Source: Oscillospiraceae bacterium
GTDB taxonomy: Bacteria; Bacillota; Clostridia; Oscillospirales; Acutalibacteraceae
Reading direction: 5' to 3'
Length of the DNA stretch: 51,086 bases
Assembly (NCBI GenBank): GCA_015065845.1
Contig: SVPQ01000017.1
Location: 1-51,086, forward strand
In this document: positions 40,593 through 49,938 of the stretch, in pieces
Position numbering within the stretch: the stretch's first letter is position 1
How the letters are laid out: every line of letters starts with the position of its first letter
Notes under the pieces: generated by a model
What the model was told of the DNA's origin: nothing
Database searches by the model: none
The model's input: the letters and a program-made list of their open reading frames with translations, nothing else
Translations under genes and position numbers: made by a program

Positions 40593-42407
40593 ATGGATCC
40601 GATTAAAGTAGACTTTTCAGGTAAGGGTAAACCAACTGAGGTTATCATCCCACCAGAAAAGAAAGTTCTTAAAATTATTATTGCGATTCTTTTAACAATA
40701 ATAGGCGGTGCGGTTGCTTACTACTTTATGTTACCGGCACTTAATTTCAAATCACTTGATTTCTATTATTTTATAGGTGTTATTATTGCAATTTATGTTG
40801 TTTCAACATTTATTTTAAGTAAGGCATTTATAAAACCTGAGTATATTCCTTATGTTAAGAAAAGAGCAACAATACCGGTTATTATAGGTATTGTGTTTGC
40901 TTTGGTTCTTGGTGTAGGTTATTTAACATCCTGTGAACTTTTCAGAGCAAAAGCTTACAGCGAGATTATTGATGTTAAAACTGAAAACTTCGGTGAGAAT
41001 GACAAGAGTATCACAACAATTACAAGTCTTAAAGATTTTTCTGCAGTTCCTATGATTGATAAAGAAGTTGCAGAAAACCTTGCAAATAAAAAATTGGGTG
41101 AACTTTCAGAATATGTTTCTCAGTTTGTTATAGACAGTGCTTACTCTACACAAATTAACTACAAAGGCAATCCTTACAGAATATTCCCACTTAAATATGG
41201 TGATGTTTTCAAGTGGTTCAACAATACCCGTGACGGTATTCCTGCATATATTGCAGTTAATATGTACACACAGGAAGCAAACACTGTTATATTAAAAAAT
41301 GAGGGTCTTAACAATATTAAAGTTTCAACAAATGAATATTTCAATGAGAAACTTAACCGTGTACTTCGTTTTAACTTCCCGACATATATGTTTGGTACTC
41401 CATCTTTAGAAATTGATGAGAGTGGTAAACCTTGGTGGGTATGTGAAGTAGTTGACAAAACTGTTGGTCTTATCGGCGGTACTGATGTTATTGGTGTTGT
41501 TTTGGTTGACGCAGCAGATAAAAACAATATTAAAGAATATTCACTTGAAGAAATAAGAACAAATAAAGATATTCAATGGATTGACCAGATTTATTCTGAC
41601 GATTTACTTGTTAAACAATATAACTATTATGGTAAATATAACGGTGGTTTTATCAATGCTTATATTGGTCAGTCAGGTGTTGTTTCTACAACTGAAGGTT
41701 CAAGCTATATTGCGTCAGGTGATGACGTTTGGCTTTACACAGGTGTTACATCAGTAACCAGTGACGATTCTATTGTAGGTTTTGCAATTATTAACCAGCG
41801 TACAAAAGAAGCTGTGTTCCAGAGGATTGCAGGTACAACTGAAAGCGGTGCTCAGAAATCTGCAGAGAGTATTGTTTCAGATAAGGGCTGGAAAGCAACA
41901 TTCCCTGTGCTTCTTAATGTTGACGGTGAAGCAACATACTTTATGGCTCTTAAAGACAATAGCGTTGTAAAGAGTTTTGCAATGGTAAGCGTTGAAAGAG
42001 TTCAGGACGCAGTCCGTAGTGAAGATGACGCCAACCCTGATATTGAAGCATGTCTTAAAGCGTATGTAAATAAAGTAAAATCAAGCGCAGGTCTTGTGCT
42101 TAACATTGACTATAACGCAGTTCTTCCTGATTCTATCAGCGGTGGCGATTCATCAAATAATGGTGCTGACACTACTGATAACACAGAATCAACAATTGAG
42201 AGCGTAACAGGTGTTATTACAGACATCCGTACCGCAGTTGAAAATGGTAACAGTGTTTACTATATAGCACTTGACGGTAAAGCAGTTTACTACTCAATGT
42301 CTGCAGTTAATGATAATAATGTTGTTATTCTTAATGTTGGTGATAAAGTAACTATTACTTACAAATCACAAGAAGGCAAAATTATTCCGGCAAAGACTAT
42401 AAAATAA
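40593..42407 (+). CDS. Large membrane-anchored protein of unknown function
   Basis: 604 residues; AGGAGG lies 7 bases before the ATG. I do not recognise a named family. A short cytoplasmic start (MDPIKVDFSGKGKPTEVI) leads into three membrane helices (about 26-48, 57-76 and 91-112), then a long extracellular region. The region 140-420 looks like two related beta-rich halves (RIFPLKYGDVFKWFNN; WWVCEVVDKTVGLIGGTDV). After a Ser/Asn/Asp/Thr-rich linker (about 520-535) a small C-terminal beta-barrel-like domain follows (ITDIRTAVENGNSVYYIALD to the end). It has its own promoter and terminator, so is a single-gene unit. Confidence 0.7.
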   Translation: MDPIKVDFSGKGKPTEVIIPPEKKVLKIIIAILLTIIGGAVAYYFMLPALNFKSLDFYYFIGVIIAIYVVSTFILSKAFIKPEYIPYVKKRATIPVIIGIVFALVLGVGYLTSCELFRAKAYSEIIDVKTENFGENDKSITTITSLKDFSAVPMIDKEVAENLANKKLGELSEYVSQFVIDSAYSTQINYKGNPYRIFPLKYGDVFKWFNNTRDGIPAYIAVNMYTQEANTVILKNEGLNNIKVSTNEYFNEKLNRVLRFNFPTYMFGTPSLEIDESGKPWWVCEVVDKTVGLIGGTDVIGVVLVDAADKNNIKEYSLEEIRTNKDIQWIDQIYSDDLLVKQYNYYGKYNGGFINAYIGQSGVVSTTEGSSYIASGDDVWLYTGVTSVTSDDSIVGFAIINQRTKEAVFQRIAGTTESGAQKSAESIVSDKGWKATFPVLLNVDGEATYFMALKDNSVVKSFAMVSVERVQDAVRSEDDANPDIEACLKAYVNKVKSSAGLVLNIDYNAVLPDSISGGDSSNNGADTTDNTESTIESVTGVITDIRTAVENGNSVYYIALDGKAVYYSMSAVNDNNVVILNVGDKVTITYKSQEGKIIPAKTIK

Positions 42408-42411
42408 TTTA

Positions 42412-42454
42412 TTATCCCCTATGCAAATTGAATTTGCATAGGGGATAAGTGTTT
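42412..42454. terminator. Perfect bidirectional terminator
   Basis: An 18-bp perfect stem with a one-base centre (arm TTATCCCCTATGCAAATT) between the converging 40593 gene and the GH38 gene, followed by GTGTTTTT on the plus strand. Confidence 0.85.
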
Positions 42455-44863
42455 TTAAATAATCAGCATTTTTTCTTCTTTTAATTCACCATTTTCATAA
42501 ACAACAGTTTTAACTTCGTATTTACCGAAATTAAGTGGCAATGTGGTTGAATTAACAGAAATACTTGTTTTAATTTCTTCATCACTATTATTAAGAAGAC
42601 GGAAAATTGTTGCATTTTTGCCATCTGCCTTTTTCATAGTAACGAGTGAAATTGTATCGTCACCTAATGAAACAGAAAAATCTTGTTCTTTATCAGAAGA
42701 TGGCACAGGGAATAAATTGAGGGCATACGGTTTTTGGGTGAATTCCAGTGTTTTTCTTTCAAGTTTATTGGTGTCAGTAACAGTTAATCTGAAAGAAAAG
42801 CTGTTTTCGCCCTGGTCAATTTTCTTTGTGAATCGGTCACTCGGAATTAACTGACGGTCGTTTATAGGATGAGCACAATAGGTAACACCACGAACAAGAG
42901 AAATGTACAAAGCATCATTTTCAAAATGACTACCGTAAGTACCGCTATTTATAAGCGCAAGACTTTTTTTGTTGTTATCAATCGCAATAAATCTTAAAGC
43001 AACATTTTCTCTTGCGTCAGTAAATAATTCTTCTGTACCAAAAGCAGTTTGTCCTATTAAAGTGCCATTTATAGCAACAGGCACTTTTAATTTGATGATT
43101 TTATCAATATCACCCATAAATAAAGTTACATCAATATCTATATCATCATTGAGTTTATAAATTTTATATTTTATTGTGGCTCTTGTGTTTTCGTGTTCAA
43201 AGAATGCTTCTACACCTAAAAAAATGTCGCCATCTTCAATTACCTGAATACTCTTCATATTTTTGAAAACGCCACTCGGAGTTTTTGAAAGGGTGAAGGC
43301 TTTTTCATTCGTACCCATTCTTTTTTGTTGTTCGTCACTCATTCCCCAAGGGTCAGAGTTGTCTTCAAACGCAATTAACTCGAAACCGTCTTTTATGTAT
43401 TCAATTCCGTCAATACAGTAACTCTTTAAAAGTCCTGTATCTTTGTCTATGTCAACATATTTACTGTCATTCTTCAATACAAGATTTTGTTTCTTTTCTT
43501 CCTCTTTGATTTTTTCAAATTCTACAAAAACAGAAAATCTGTTAAGTTCAAGTGGTTTGAGTTCGGCTTTAAATGCAATTCTTTTACGCCAGTCAAGATT
43601 TAAGTTGCTTTCTTCTTTAATTACCTGATATTTAACGTTGTTTCCGTCTTCGTCAAATACAGTAAGCTTTGAATATAATTCATCTGACCAGTTCTGGTCC
43701 TGTAACATAAATTCACATTCTACTGTATCGACTAATTTGTACGGATGTGGGTTAAATACGAAAATAGGGTATTCACCCGGACGAGATACTTCTTTTACTG
43801 ATGAAAGAGCAAAAATTGCTCGCGTTTTTAATCTTTCAGCCTCTAAAAGACCGTGGTCTAAAAGTTTTAAACCGTTATCTTCACCGCATTGAATAGAAGA
43901 ACCGGGCAAAACATCGTGGAACTCTGTATTAAGTAAATCTTCTGTTATTTCGTGAATTTTTTCTTCAGGATATTCTTTTAATAAACCTTTGTTATATGCT
44001 GTAGTAAGAATTTTTTCTGTAAAGAAAAGTTCATTTTCAAGTAAAGCGTGTTTTTTCTTTACTCTGTACATTGATGAATAACAACCCGGCATTGAAATCC
44101 TTAGGGATTTATTGAATGTGTATTCTGGATTTACTTCACTGAAATATTTTTCAGGTGTTGAGTGAATGTATTCATTTTCAGAAGTGTTTATTAAATCGGT
44201 GATGTCAGTTAAATCTTTATCTGATGGTCCGCCACCGTGATTGCCGACTCCCCATAAAACAAGACAAGTTTCGTGTTCATCATCATTAGAGCGTCTTTCA
44301 ATGACTTCTCTTGAATTACCAAGCGGTGAATTATACCCGTGAGCCCTGAGTGCTTTTATTTTACTTCCGTCAAGACCTTCCCAACAAAACAAATCATCGT
44401 CTAAATCTAACTGACTGCCATAAGGACGAGTGAAAATATAACTGTCCTGACCGCATTTTTTCATAATCTGCACAAGACCTACTGTGTGCCCGAATGGGTC
44501 AAAGTTAATTGCAGTAGTAGGGTGTACCCCGAATTTTTCTAAGAAGTATCTTTTTGCTTCCAGAATTTGTCTTACAAAACTTTCACCCGAAGGCATATTA
44601 CAGTCAGGTTGCAAATACCATCCACCCATAATGTGCCATTTGCCTTTTTTTACTAATTCCTGAATTTTAGCGAAAAGTTCAGGAGCATATTCTTCAACAT
44701 ACTTATAAACCGTCACTTCATTGTGGCAGAAAATATAGTCGTGTTTCTCTGCAAGGTTTACTGCAGATTGAAAAGTTGAAAGCACTGCACTTGCACCTTC
44801 CTGCCAGTCCCATTGCCATATCGGGTCTATATGTGCGTTGCATACTAAGTGAATTTTTTTCAT
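42455..44863 (-). CDS. Glycoside hydrolase family 38 alpha-mannosidase (short form)
   Basis: 802 residues, no signal peptide. CNAHIDPIWQWDW holds the zinc ligands His11 and Asp13; the nucleophile is Asp122 in NFDPFGHTVG, and TEFHDVLPGSS gives a further ligand. This is a different subgroup from the 1056-residue GH38 at 8.4 kb, closer to MngB/mannosylglycerate-hydrolase-like and general bacterial alpha-mannosidases. Its ATG overlaps the metH stop (ATGA) and a strong GAGGAGA site lies within the end of metH, so the two are translationally coupled. That link between methionine synthesis and a mannosidase is unexpected. Cytoplasmic action on short mannosides is likely. Confidence 0.9.
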   Translation of the reverse strand: MKKIHLVCNAHIDPIWQWDWQEGASAVLSTFQSAVNLAEKHDYIFCHNEVTVYKYVEEYAPELFAKIQELVKKGKWHIMGGWYLQPDCNMPSGESFVRQILEAKRYFLEKFGVHPTTAINFDPFGHTVGLVQIMKKCGQDSYIFTRPYGSQLDLDDDLFCWEGLDGSKIKALRAHGYNSPLGNSREVIERRSNDDEHETCLVLWGVGNHGGGPSDKDLTDITDLINTSENEYIHSTPEKYFSEVNPEYTFNKSLRISMPGCYSSMYRVKKKHALLENELFFTEKILTTAYNKGLLKEYPEEKIHEITEDLLNTEFHDVLPGSSIQCGEDNGLKLLDHGLLEAERLKTRAIFALSSVKEVSRPGEYPIFVFNPHPYKLVDTVECEFMLQDQNWSDELYSKLTVFDEDGNNVKYQVIKEESNLNLDWRKRIAFKAELKPLELNRFSVFVEFEKIKEEEKKQNLVLKNDSKYVDIDKDTGLLKSYCIDGIEYIKDGFELIAFEDNSDPWGMSDEQQKRMGTNEKAFTLSKTPSGVFKNMKSIQVIEDGDIFLGVEAFFEHENTRATIKYKIYKLNDDIDIDVTLFMGDIDKIIKLKVPVAINGTLIGQTAFGTEELFTDARENVALRFIAIDNNKKSLALINSGTYGSHFENDALYISLVRGVTYCAHPINDRQLIPSDRFTKKIDQGENSFSFRLTVTDTNKLERKTLEFTQKPYALNLFPVPSSDKEQDFSVSLGDDTISLVTMKKADGKNATIFRLLNNSDEEIKTSISVNSTTLPLNFGKYEVKTVVYENGELKEEKMLII

Positions 44864-47253
44864 TGTGCGTTCTCCTCTGCAAATCTTACAGTTTCCATAG
44901 CATCTTTTGCATATTTGTCTGCACCTATTTTGTCAGCATATTCCTGAGTTAAAACTGCACCACCAACTACCACCTTGCACCAAGGTGCTTTTTGGTTTAA
45001 GAGTTTAATTGTTTCTTCCATAGCGGGTACAGTAGTAGTCATAAGAGCACTAAGACCTACAAGTTTTGCATTAGTTTCAATTACTGTCCGGACTACAGTT
45101 TCAGGTGGCACATCTTTACCTAAATCTATAACATCAAAACCATAGTTTTCTAAAAGGAGTTTTACTATATTTTTACCAATATCGTGAATATCGCCTTTGA
45201 CAGTAGCAATTACAAAAGTTCCTTTTGATTTTGCTTTTTCACCATTCTGCATAAACTCTTTTATAACTTCAAAAGCACTTTTTGCAGACTCTGCACTCAT
45301 TAAAAGTTGTGGTAAATAAATAGTTTTATTTTCAAAACCGACACCTACTTCATTAAGTGCTGGTATTATTTCACCATTCACAATTTGGAGTGGTGCTTCT
45401 CTGTTTAACAATTCTTTTGTGATTTCACTTGCTTTTTCTTTAAAACCTTTTATAACTGCATACTGAAGTTCTGAAGAGTTTTCAGAAGCAGTAGCAGTTT
45501 CTTTTTTGTTATCAATTACCGTAGATGTAAATTTTTCTGCAACACTTATGTAATCTGCACAGTTGTCGTCAAGTCCTTTTAATGCTTTGAATGTGTAATA
45601 TGTTTTCATCATTTCACTTGAATATGGATTCATAATTGCACCTGAAAGACCATTCTCAAGTGCTAATGCGAAAAATACACTGTTTAAAACATCTCTGTTA
45701 GGGAGTCCGAAAGAGACATTTGAAACACCTAAAGAAGTGTGACAACCAAGCTCATTTTTTATAATATTGAGCGCTTTGAGAGTTTCGTTTGCAGCATTCT
45801 GGTCAGCACTTATTGTCATAGCAAGAGTGTCAAAGATAATATTGTTTTTTTCTATTCCGTATTCTTTTGCGACATTTAAAATATTCTTTGCAATTTCTAC
45901 TCTGCCTTCTGCAGTTTCGGGAATACCATTTTCATCTAATGTAAGGGCAACAACCACACCACCATATTTTTTCACGAGTGGGAATATTGCCTTCATACTT
46001 TCTTTTTTACCATTTACAGAATTTACAAGTGCTTTACCATTGTAAATGCGAAGTGCATTTTCCATAGCAACAACATCTGCAGTATCAATCTGCAAAGGTA
46101 AATCTAAAACTGCCTGTAATTCACACACAGTCTTTTTGAGCATTTCGTTTTCATCAATATCAGGAAGACCTACATTGACATCAAGAATATCTACACCTTT
46201 TTCCTGTTGGCTTACACCTTCGTTTAAAATGTAAGCAATATCATTTTCAATAAGTGCCTGTTTAAATCGTTTTTTACCAGTCGGGTTTATCCTTTCGCCA
46301 ATAAGAACAGGTGTATTTAAAAATTGAACTGCTTTTGTGTAAGATGAAACAACAGTTAAATTTTTATTCTTTATTTCTACTGGTTTTAAATCTTTTGACT
46401 TTTCAGTAAGTGCTTTTATGTAGTCAGGTGTAGTTCCACAACAACCACCGACAATACGAAGTCCTTTTTTTATAAGCTCGGTAACTTCTTGTGAAAATTC
46501 TTCAGGTGAAACATTAAACTTGGTTTTACCGTCAACAACCTCAGGAAGACCAGCATTAGGTTTAAGAATTACAGGTACAGATGCATTCTCTAATAATTCT
46601 TCTGCAACTTTTGTAAGTTGCTTTGGACCTAATGAGCAGTTTGCACCAATTGCAGTAGCACCCATTCCTTCGAGTAATGCTACCATAGCGGCAGGGGAAG
46701 CACCAGTCATAAGTTTTCCGTCTTCGTTATAAGCGTTAGAAACCAAAACAGGTAAATCACAGTTTTCTTTTACTGCAAGAAGTGCCGCTTTAGTTTCGTA
46801 AGAATCATTCATTGTTTCTATTAAAATAAGGTCAACACCATATTTTACACCAAGTTTTACTGTTTTTGAAAATATAGTTACTGCATCTTCAAAATCCAAA
46901 TCGCCTAAAGGTTTTAAAAGTTTACCAGTAGGGCCAATGTCAAGTGCTATAAATTTTTCGTGGGTTGTGCTTGAAAGCGCTCTTGCTTCTTTTGCATTAC
47001 AGATAGCAGATTTTATTATTTCTTCTAATTCTTCATCATTAAACTTCAAAGAGTTTGCACCAAAAGTGTTAGTGCAAACTACATTACTACCGCTATTAAA
47101 ATAACGTTTGTGAATATCTGTAATTACCTCTGGGTGAGAAATGTTCCATTTTTCAGGGTGTTCACCAGGTTTTAACCCCCTAGCCTGAAGTAATGTACCC
47201 ATTCCACCGTCAAGATAAACTATGTTGTTTTTTAAATACTCTGAAAAATTCAT
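44860..47253 (-). CDS. metH: B12-dependent methionine synthase lacking the reactivation domain
   Basis: 797 residues from ATG 47253; a GTG three codons earlier is possible. It transfers a methyl group from methyltetrahydrofolate to homocysteine through cobalamin. In order: homocysteine-binding domain with the zinc cysteines in GANCSLGP and GGCCGTTPDY (1-290), pterin-binding domain with GERINPTGKKRFKQ (300-570), B12 cap and cobalamin domain with DIHDIGKNIV and VGLSALMTTT (590-797). The usual C-terminal SAM-binding reactivation domain is absent and supplied by the gene just upstream. The arrangement metF, activation gene, metH is common in clostridia. Confidence 0.95.
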   Translation of the reverse strand: MNFSEYLKNNIVYLDGGMGTLLQARGLKPGEHPEKWNISHPEVITDIHKRYFNSGSNVVCTNTFGANSLKFNDEELEEIIKSAICNAKEARALSSTTHEKFIALDIGPTGKLLKPLGDLDFEDAVTIFSKTVKLGVKYGVDLILIETMNDSYETKAALLAVKENCDLPVLVSNAYNEDGKLMTGASPAAMVALLEGMGATAIGANCSLGPKQLTKVAEELLENASVPVILKPNAGLPEVVDGKTKFNVSPEEFSQEVTELIKKGLRIVGGCCGTTPDYIKALTEKSKDLKPVEIKNKNLTVVSSYTKAVQFLNTPVLIGERINPTGKKRFKQALIENDIAYILNEGVSQQEKGVDILDVNVGLPDIDENEMLKKTVCELQAVLDLPLQIDTADVVAMENALRIYNGKALVNSVNGKKESMKAIFPLVKKYGGVVVALTLDENGIPETAEGRVEIAKNILNVAKEYGIEKNNIIFDTLAMTISADQNAANETLKALNIIKNELGCHTSLGVSNVSFGLPNRDVLNSVFFALALENGLSGAIMNPYSSEMMKTYYTFKALKGLDDNCADYISVAEKFTSTVIDNKKETATASENSSELQYAVIKGFKEKASEITKELLNREAPLQIVNGEIIPALNEVGVGFENKTIYLPQLLMSAESAKSAFEVIKEFMQNGEKAKSKGTFVIATVKGDIHDIGKNIVKLLLENYGFDVIDLGKDVPPETVVRTVIETNAKLVGLSALMTTTVPAMEETIKLLNQKAPWCKVVVGGAVLTQEYADKIGADKYAKDAMETVRFAEENAQ

Positions 47254-47272
47254 AATATACACTCACTCTTAA

Positions 47273-47866
47273 TTATTTAGTAATACCAACAAAAGCAGTA
47301 ACAGATTTTGTTGGCGACATAAGAAGACTATCATTTAAAGTAAGTCCGATTTTCTTACTGCAATCAAGAACTTTAAAAATATCTTTTTGTGTAGTTAATT
47401 CTAAATCACCAAACCCCGGACTGAACCGTGGTTTTAAATTTACATTTAATTCGTTTTTTATATCTTTAAGAAATTCATCACAAAGAGTTTCAATTCCTGC
47501 GGCACCTATACCTTGAAAAAACAATGCTTTAGTGGGGGAAAGTTTTCCGTACTTCATAATAAGACGGTCAATTTCTGTACCAAGAGTTGCACCAAAAATA
47601 ATAACTTTTTCACAGTTTTTCAAGTTCAATGAGAGTTTCTCAGAGTTAACCTTAAAAGCATCAAAATCAATACTGTGCTCTGTAATTTTTACAGGCAAAA
47701 CACAGAAACAGATTTTATATGAAAGTTTATTTTTTATTTCTTCAATACACTCATTTAAAAGTTTTTCTGTTTCTGGTGTTGATACTTTGCAATCCACATA
47801 TCTTAATATTTCCTTTTTATCAAAAGGCAAGTCATTATATGTTTTTGTTAATACAGTATGGTTCAT
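47273..47866 (-). CDS. Methionine synthase reactivation domain protein
   Basis: 197 residues resembling the C-terminal activation domain of MetH as a free protein. RFSPGFGDLEL and LLMSPTKSVTAFVGI are the SAM-binding signatures. It would restore oxidised cobalamin of MetH using SAM and reduced flavodoxin or a similar donor. Its start overlaps the metF stop by 4 bases and it ends 19 bases before metH, so all three are one operon. Confidence 0.9.
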   Translation of the reverse strand: MNHTVLTKTYNDLPFDKKEILRYVDCKVSTPETEKLLNECIEEIKNKLSYKICFCVLPVKITEHSIDFDAFKVNSEKLSLNLKNCEKVIIFGATLGTEIDRLIMKYGKLSPTKALFFQGIGAAGIETLCDEFLKDIKNELNVNLKPRFSPGFGDLELTTQKDIFKVLDCSKKIGLTLNDSLLMSPTKSVTAFVGITK

Positions 47867-48741
47867 TTTCCTATAATATCTGAGAGGTTACTTTGTATTT
47901 TTTCGGCAACATCAGGTTTATTCATTGAGTAAACGTGAATATTAGTAAGACCGTTTGCGTAAAGGTCTATAATCTGGTCGGTAGCATAAGCAATACCTGC
48001 TTGTTTCATAGCGTCAGGGTCACTACCAAATTTATCTACAAGACTTTTAAATCGTTGTGGCATAAATGAGCCTGAAAGTTTAATTGCTCTTTCTACCTGC
48101 TTTGCGTTTGTAATTGGCATAATGCCGGGAACTACAGGTACAGTAATACCAGCTTCTCGGATTTTATAAAGAAAGTTGTAAAGAAGATTGTTGTCAAAGA
48201 ACATCTGTGTTGTAAGAAAGTCACAACCTGCCTCGACTTTTTCTTTAAGTCTTTTTATATCTTCTTTCTGGTTAGTGCTTTCAGGATGAATTTCAGGGTA
48301 ACAAGCACCACCAATGCAGAAATCAGGGTTTATACTTTTTAATTCTTTAATTAAATCTGTTGCGTAGTTATAATCCCAATTGCTTCTGTCTGTGTTTTCA
48401 AGTTCTGCAGGAATATCACCACGAAGAGCCATAACATTTTCTATACCAGCGTTTTTAATATCAACTATTCTTTCACGAACAGTTTCTTTAGTAGAAGAAA
48501 CACAGGTAAGGTGAGCGAGTGTCGGTACATTATACATTTTTTTTATGTTCTTTGCTATTTCTAAAGTGTATTTGCTGGTACCCCCACCGGCACCGTATGT
48601 AACACTCATAAATGCGGGGTTTAATTTTGCAATTTCCTCAGTTGCTGTTTTTACACTCTCAAAACTTGTTTCAGTTTTAGGTGGAAAAACTTCAAATGAT
48701 AAAGATAATTTTTCATTTTTTAATAAGTCGATTATTTTCAT
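47863..48741 (-). CDS. metF: 5,10-methylenetetrahydrofolate reductase
   Basis: 292 residues, normal for MetF. It makes the methyltetrahydrofolate used by MetH. SLSFEVFPPKTETSFE, FMSVTYGAGGGTSKYT, LAHLTCVSSTKETV, ENVMALRGDIP and TTQMFFDNN are all family hallmarks, including FAD and folate contacts. AGAGGT lies before the ATG. It is the first gene of the four-gene operon. The 93-bp gap upstream is too short for a SAM riboswitch and holds an AATAG-TG-CTATT palindrome (48780-48791) that could be an operator. Confidence 0.95.
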   Translation of the reverse strand: MKIIDLLKNEKLSLSFEVFPPKTETSFESVKTATEEIAKLNPAFMSVTYGAGGGTSKYTLEIAKNIKKMYNVPTLAHLTCVSSTKETVRERIVDIKNAGIENVMALRGDIPAELENTDRSNWDYNYATDLIKELKSINPDFCIGGACYPEIHPESTNQKEDIKRLKEKVEAGCDFLTTQMFFDNNLLYNFLYKIREAGITVPVVPGIMPITNAKQVERAIKLSGSFMPQRFKSLVDKFGSDPDAMKQAGIAYATDQIIDLYANGLTNIHVYSMNKPDVAEKIQSNLSDIIGK

Positions 48742-48834
48742 TTGATGATACCTCTTTGCTGATTGTACCAGTAATAGTTGAATAGTGCTATTAATGTATT
48801 TATGAAATGCGAGAATAAAGTTAATTAAGCAATA

Positions 48835-49704
48835 TTATTTTATATGTCTAACATTATTCATGCCATGTTTAACGCTTTGGAATACTTTTTTCCAATATTC
48901 TTCTCTATGAATTATATCTTCACGCTTTGTTCGTATATCAAAAATTTCAAGAATTGAATATGTGAAATTATCAATTATATAATTGGCACCATTATTTTTT
49001 AATTCTTCGAATGTTTTATTTCCACCAGTAAGGTTATTAACATTAGCATAATTAGACCAGCGTTGCCAGATCCCACCATAATCACCAGATGCCGAACCAA
49101 TATATAATTGACCAGTAGAAATGTCAGTTATACAGTATACACCTTTAACACTTGAAAGAGCATTTTTCCATTCAGGTGCTTCCATATTTATTATTGTTTG
49201 TAAATCTTTATGCGAAAGTAACACATTATTATATCCAGGGAACGCACCAAGTTTAGTAGATGGTGCTAATTCATATATTTCAGGCTGAAAATCTCTTTGA
49301 ACTGAATTGTATGGTTTGTTATATATATCTCTACCAACCGGACGCGAGAGTTTTATAATCAATCTTTTTCTGTAATCTGCAAAATCTGGTAAAAGTGTAA
49401 GGTTGTAACCTTTAGTATCAAATACTTCGGGTATTATTTTTTCTACTTTGTACATACCACCGAATATATAGTAATCTGGACCATAAGGATAATATTGAGC
49501 AAAAGCAAGTAGATATTTTGCTCTATTTAGGTTGTTGTTTGCCTGCATTTTTTTGTGGGCATTCATATTTATCCAGTCAGCATTATCTTCACCTTGAATT
49601 AAATAGTCCCAAGCAGGATAGTTTGCATTTCCGGCATTCATATTGAATTTAACTTTTGTTTTTTCAGGTTCTGCGACTTTAAAGAAATCCTCAAATTTTA
49701 ACAT
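48835..49704 (-). CDS. GIY-YIG nuclease domain protein
   Basis: 289 residues. AAGGAG lies 9 bases before the ATG. The C-terminal third holds a GIY-YIG domain: GVYCITDISTGQLYIGSASG (188-207), Arg215 in IWQRW and Glu in HREEYWKKV. The N-terminal 165 residues are not recognised; they are rich in aromatic residues and contain a beta-rich stretch (YYIFGGMYKVEKIIPEVF, VGRDIYNKPYN). Similar two-part proteins occur in many bacteria without a proven role; DNA repair, restriction or mobile-element defence are possible. It lies just upstream of metF in the same direction but is not obviously related to it. Confidence 0.75.
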   Translation of the reverse strand: MLKFEDFFKVAEPEKTKVKFNMNAGNANYPAWDYLIQGEDNADWINMNAHKKMQANNNLNRAKYLLAFAQYYPYGPDYYIFGGMYKVEKIIPEVFDTKGYNLTLLPDFADYRKRLIIKLSRPVGRDIYNKPYNSVQRDFQPEIYELAPSTKLGAFPGYNNVLLSHKDLQTIINMEAPEWKNALSSVKGVYCITDISTGQLYIGSASGDYGGIWQRWSNYANVNNLTGGNKTFEELKNNGANYIIDNFTYSILEIFDIRTKREDIIHREEYWKKVFQSVKHGMNNVRHIK

Positions 49705-49792
49705 GTATATTTACTCCTTAACAATTTATATATTAATGTAATATCCTTATATCACAAATTTAGAATGAATTAATATCGCTTTATAAGTTTTT

Positions 49793-49938
49793 GTGATGTT
49801 TTTACTACGCAAAAGTGATGTTATGCTAAAGCATAGGGATGTTTTACGCTTAAAGCGTAAAGTGATGTTAAGTTTGCTATAAATTTTGTCGAAAACAAAA
49901 CTTTACTGTGAAACAACTTCACTACGAAGTAACATCAC
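49793..49938. repeat. Modular palindrome array with GTGATGTT spacers
   Basis: The spacer GTGATGTT (or GGATGTT) recurs at 49793, 49815, 49837 and 49862, and in inverse form (AACATCAC) at 49931-49938. Between the spacers are palindromes: ATGCTAAAGCAT, TTTACGCTTAAAGCGTAAA, TTTTGT-CGAAA-ACAAAA and ACTTC-ACTAC-GAAGT. The last spacer contains the TGA stop of the rlmD-like gene. No gene is seen in this gap. Confidence 0.65.

Noticed and set aside
48742..48834. SAM riboswitch or T-box before metF
   Set aside because: The gap is only 93 bases and shows none of the conserved stems or the T-box sequence.
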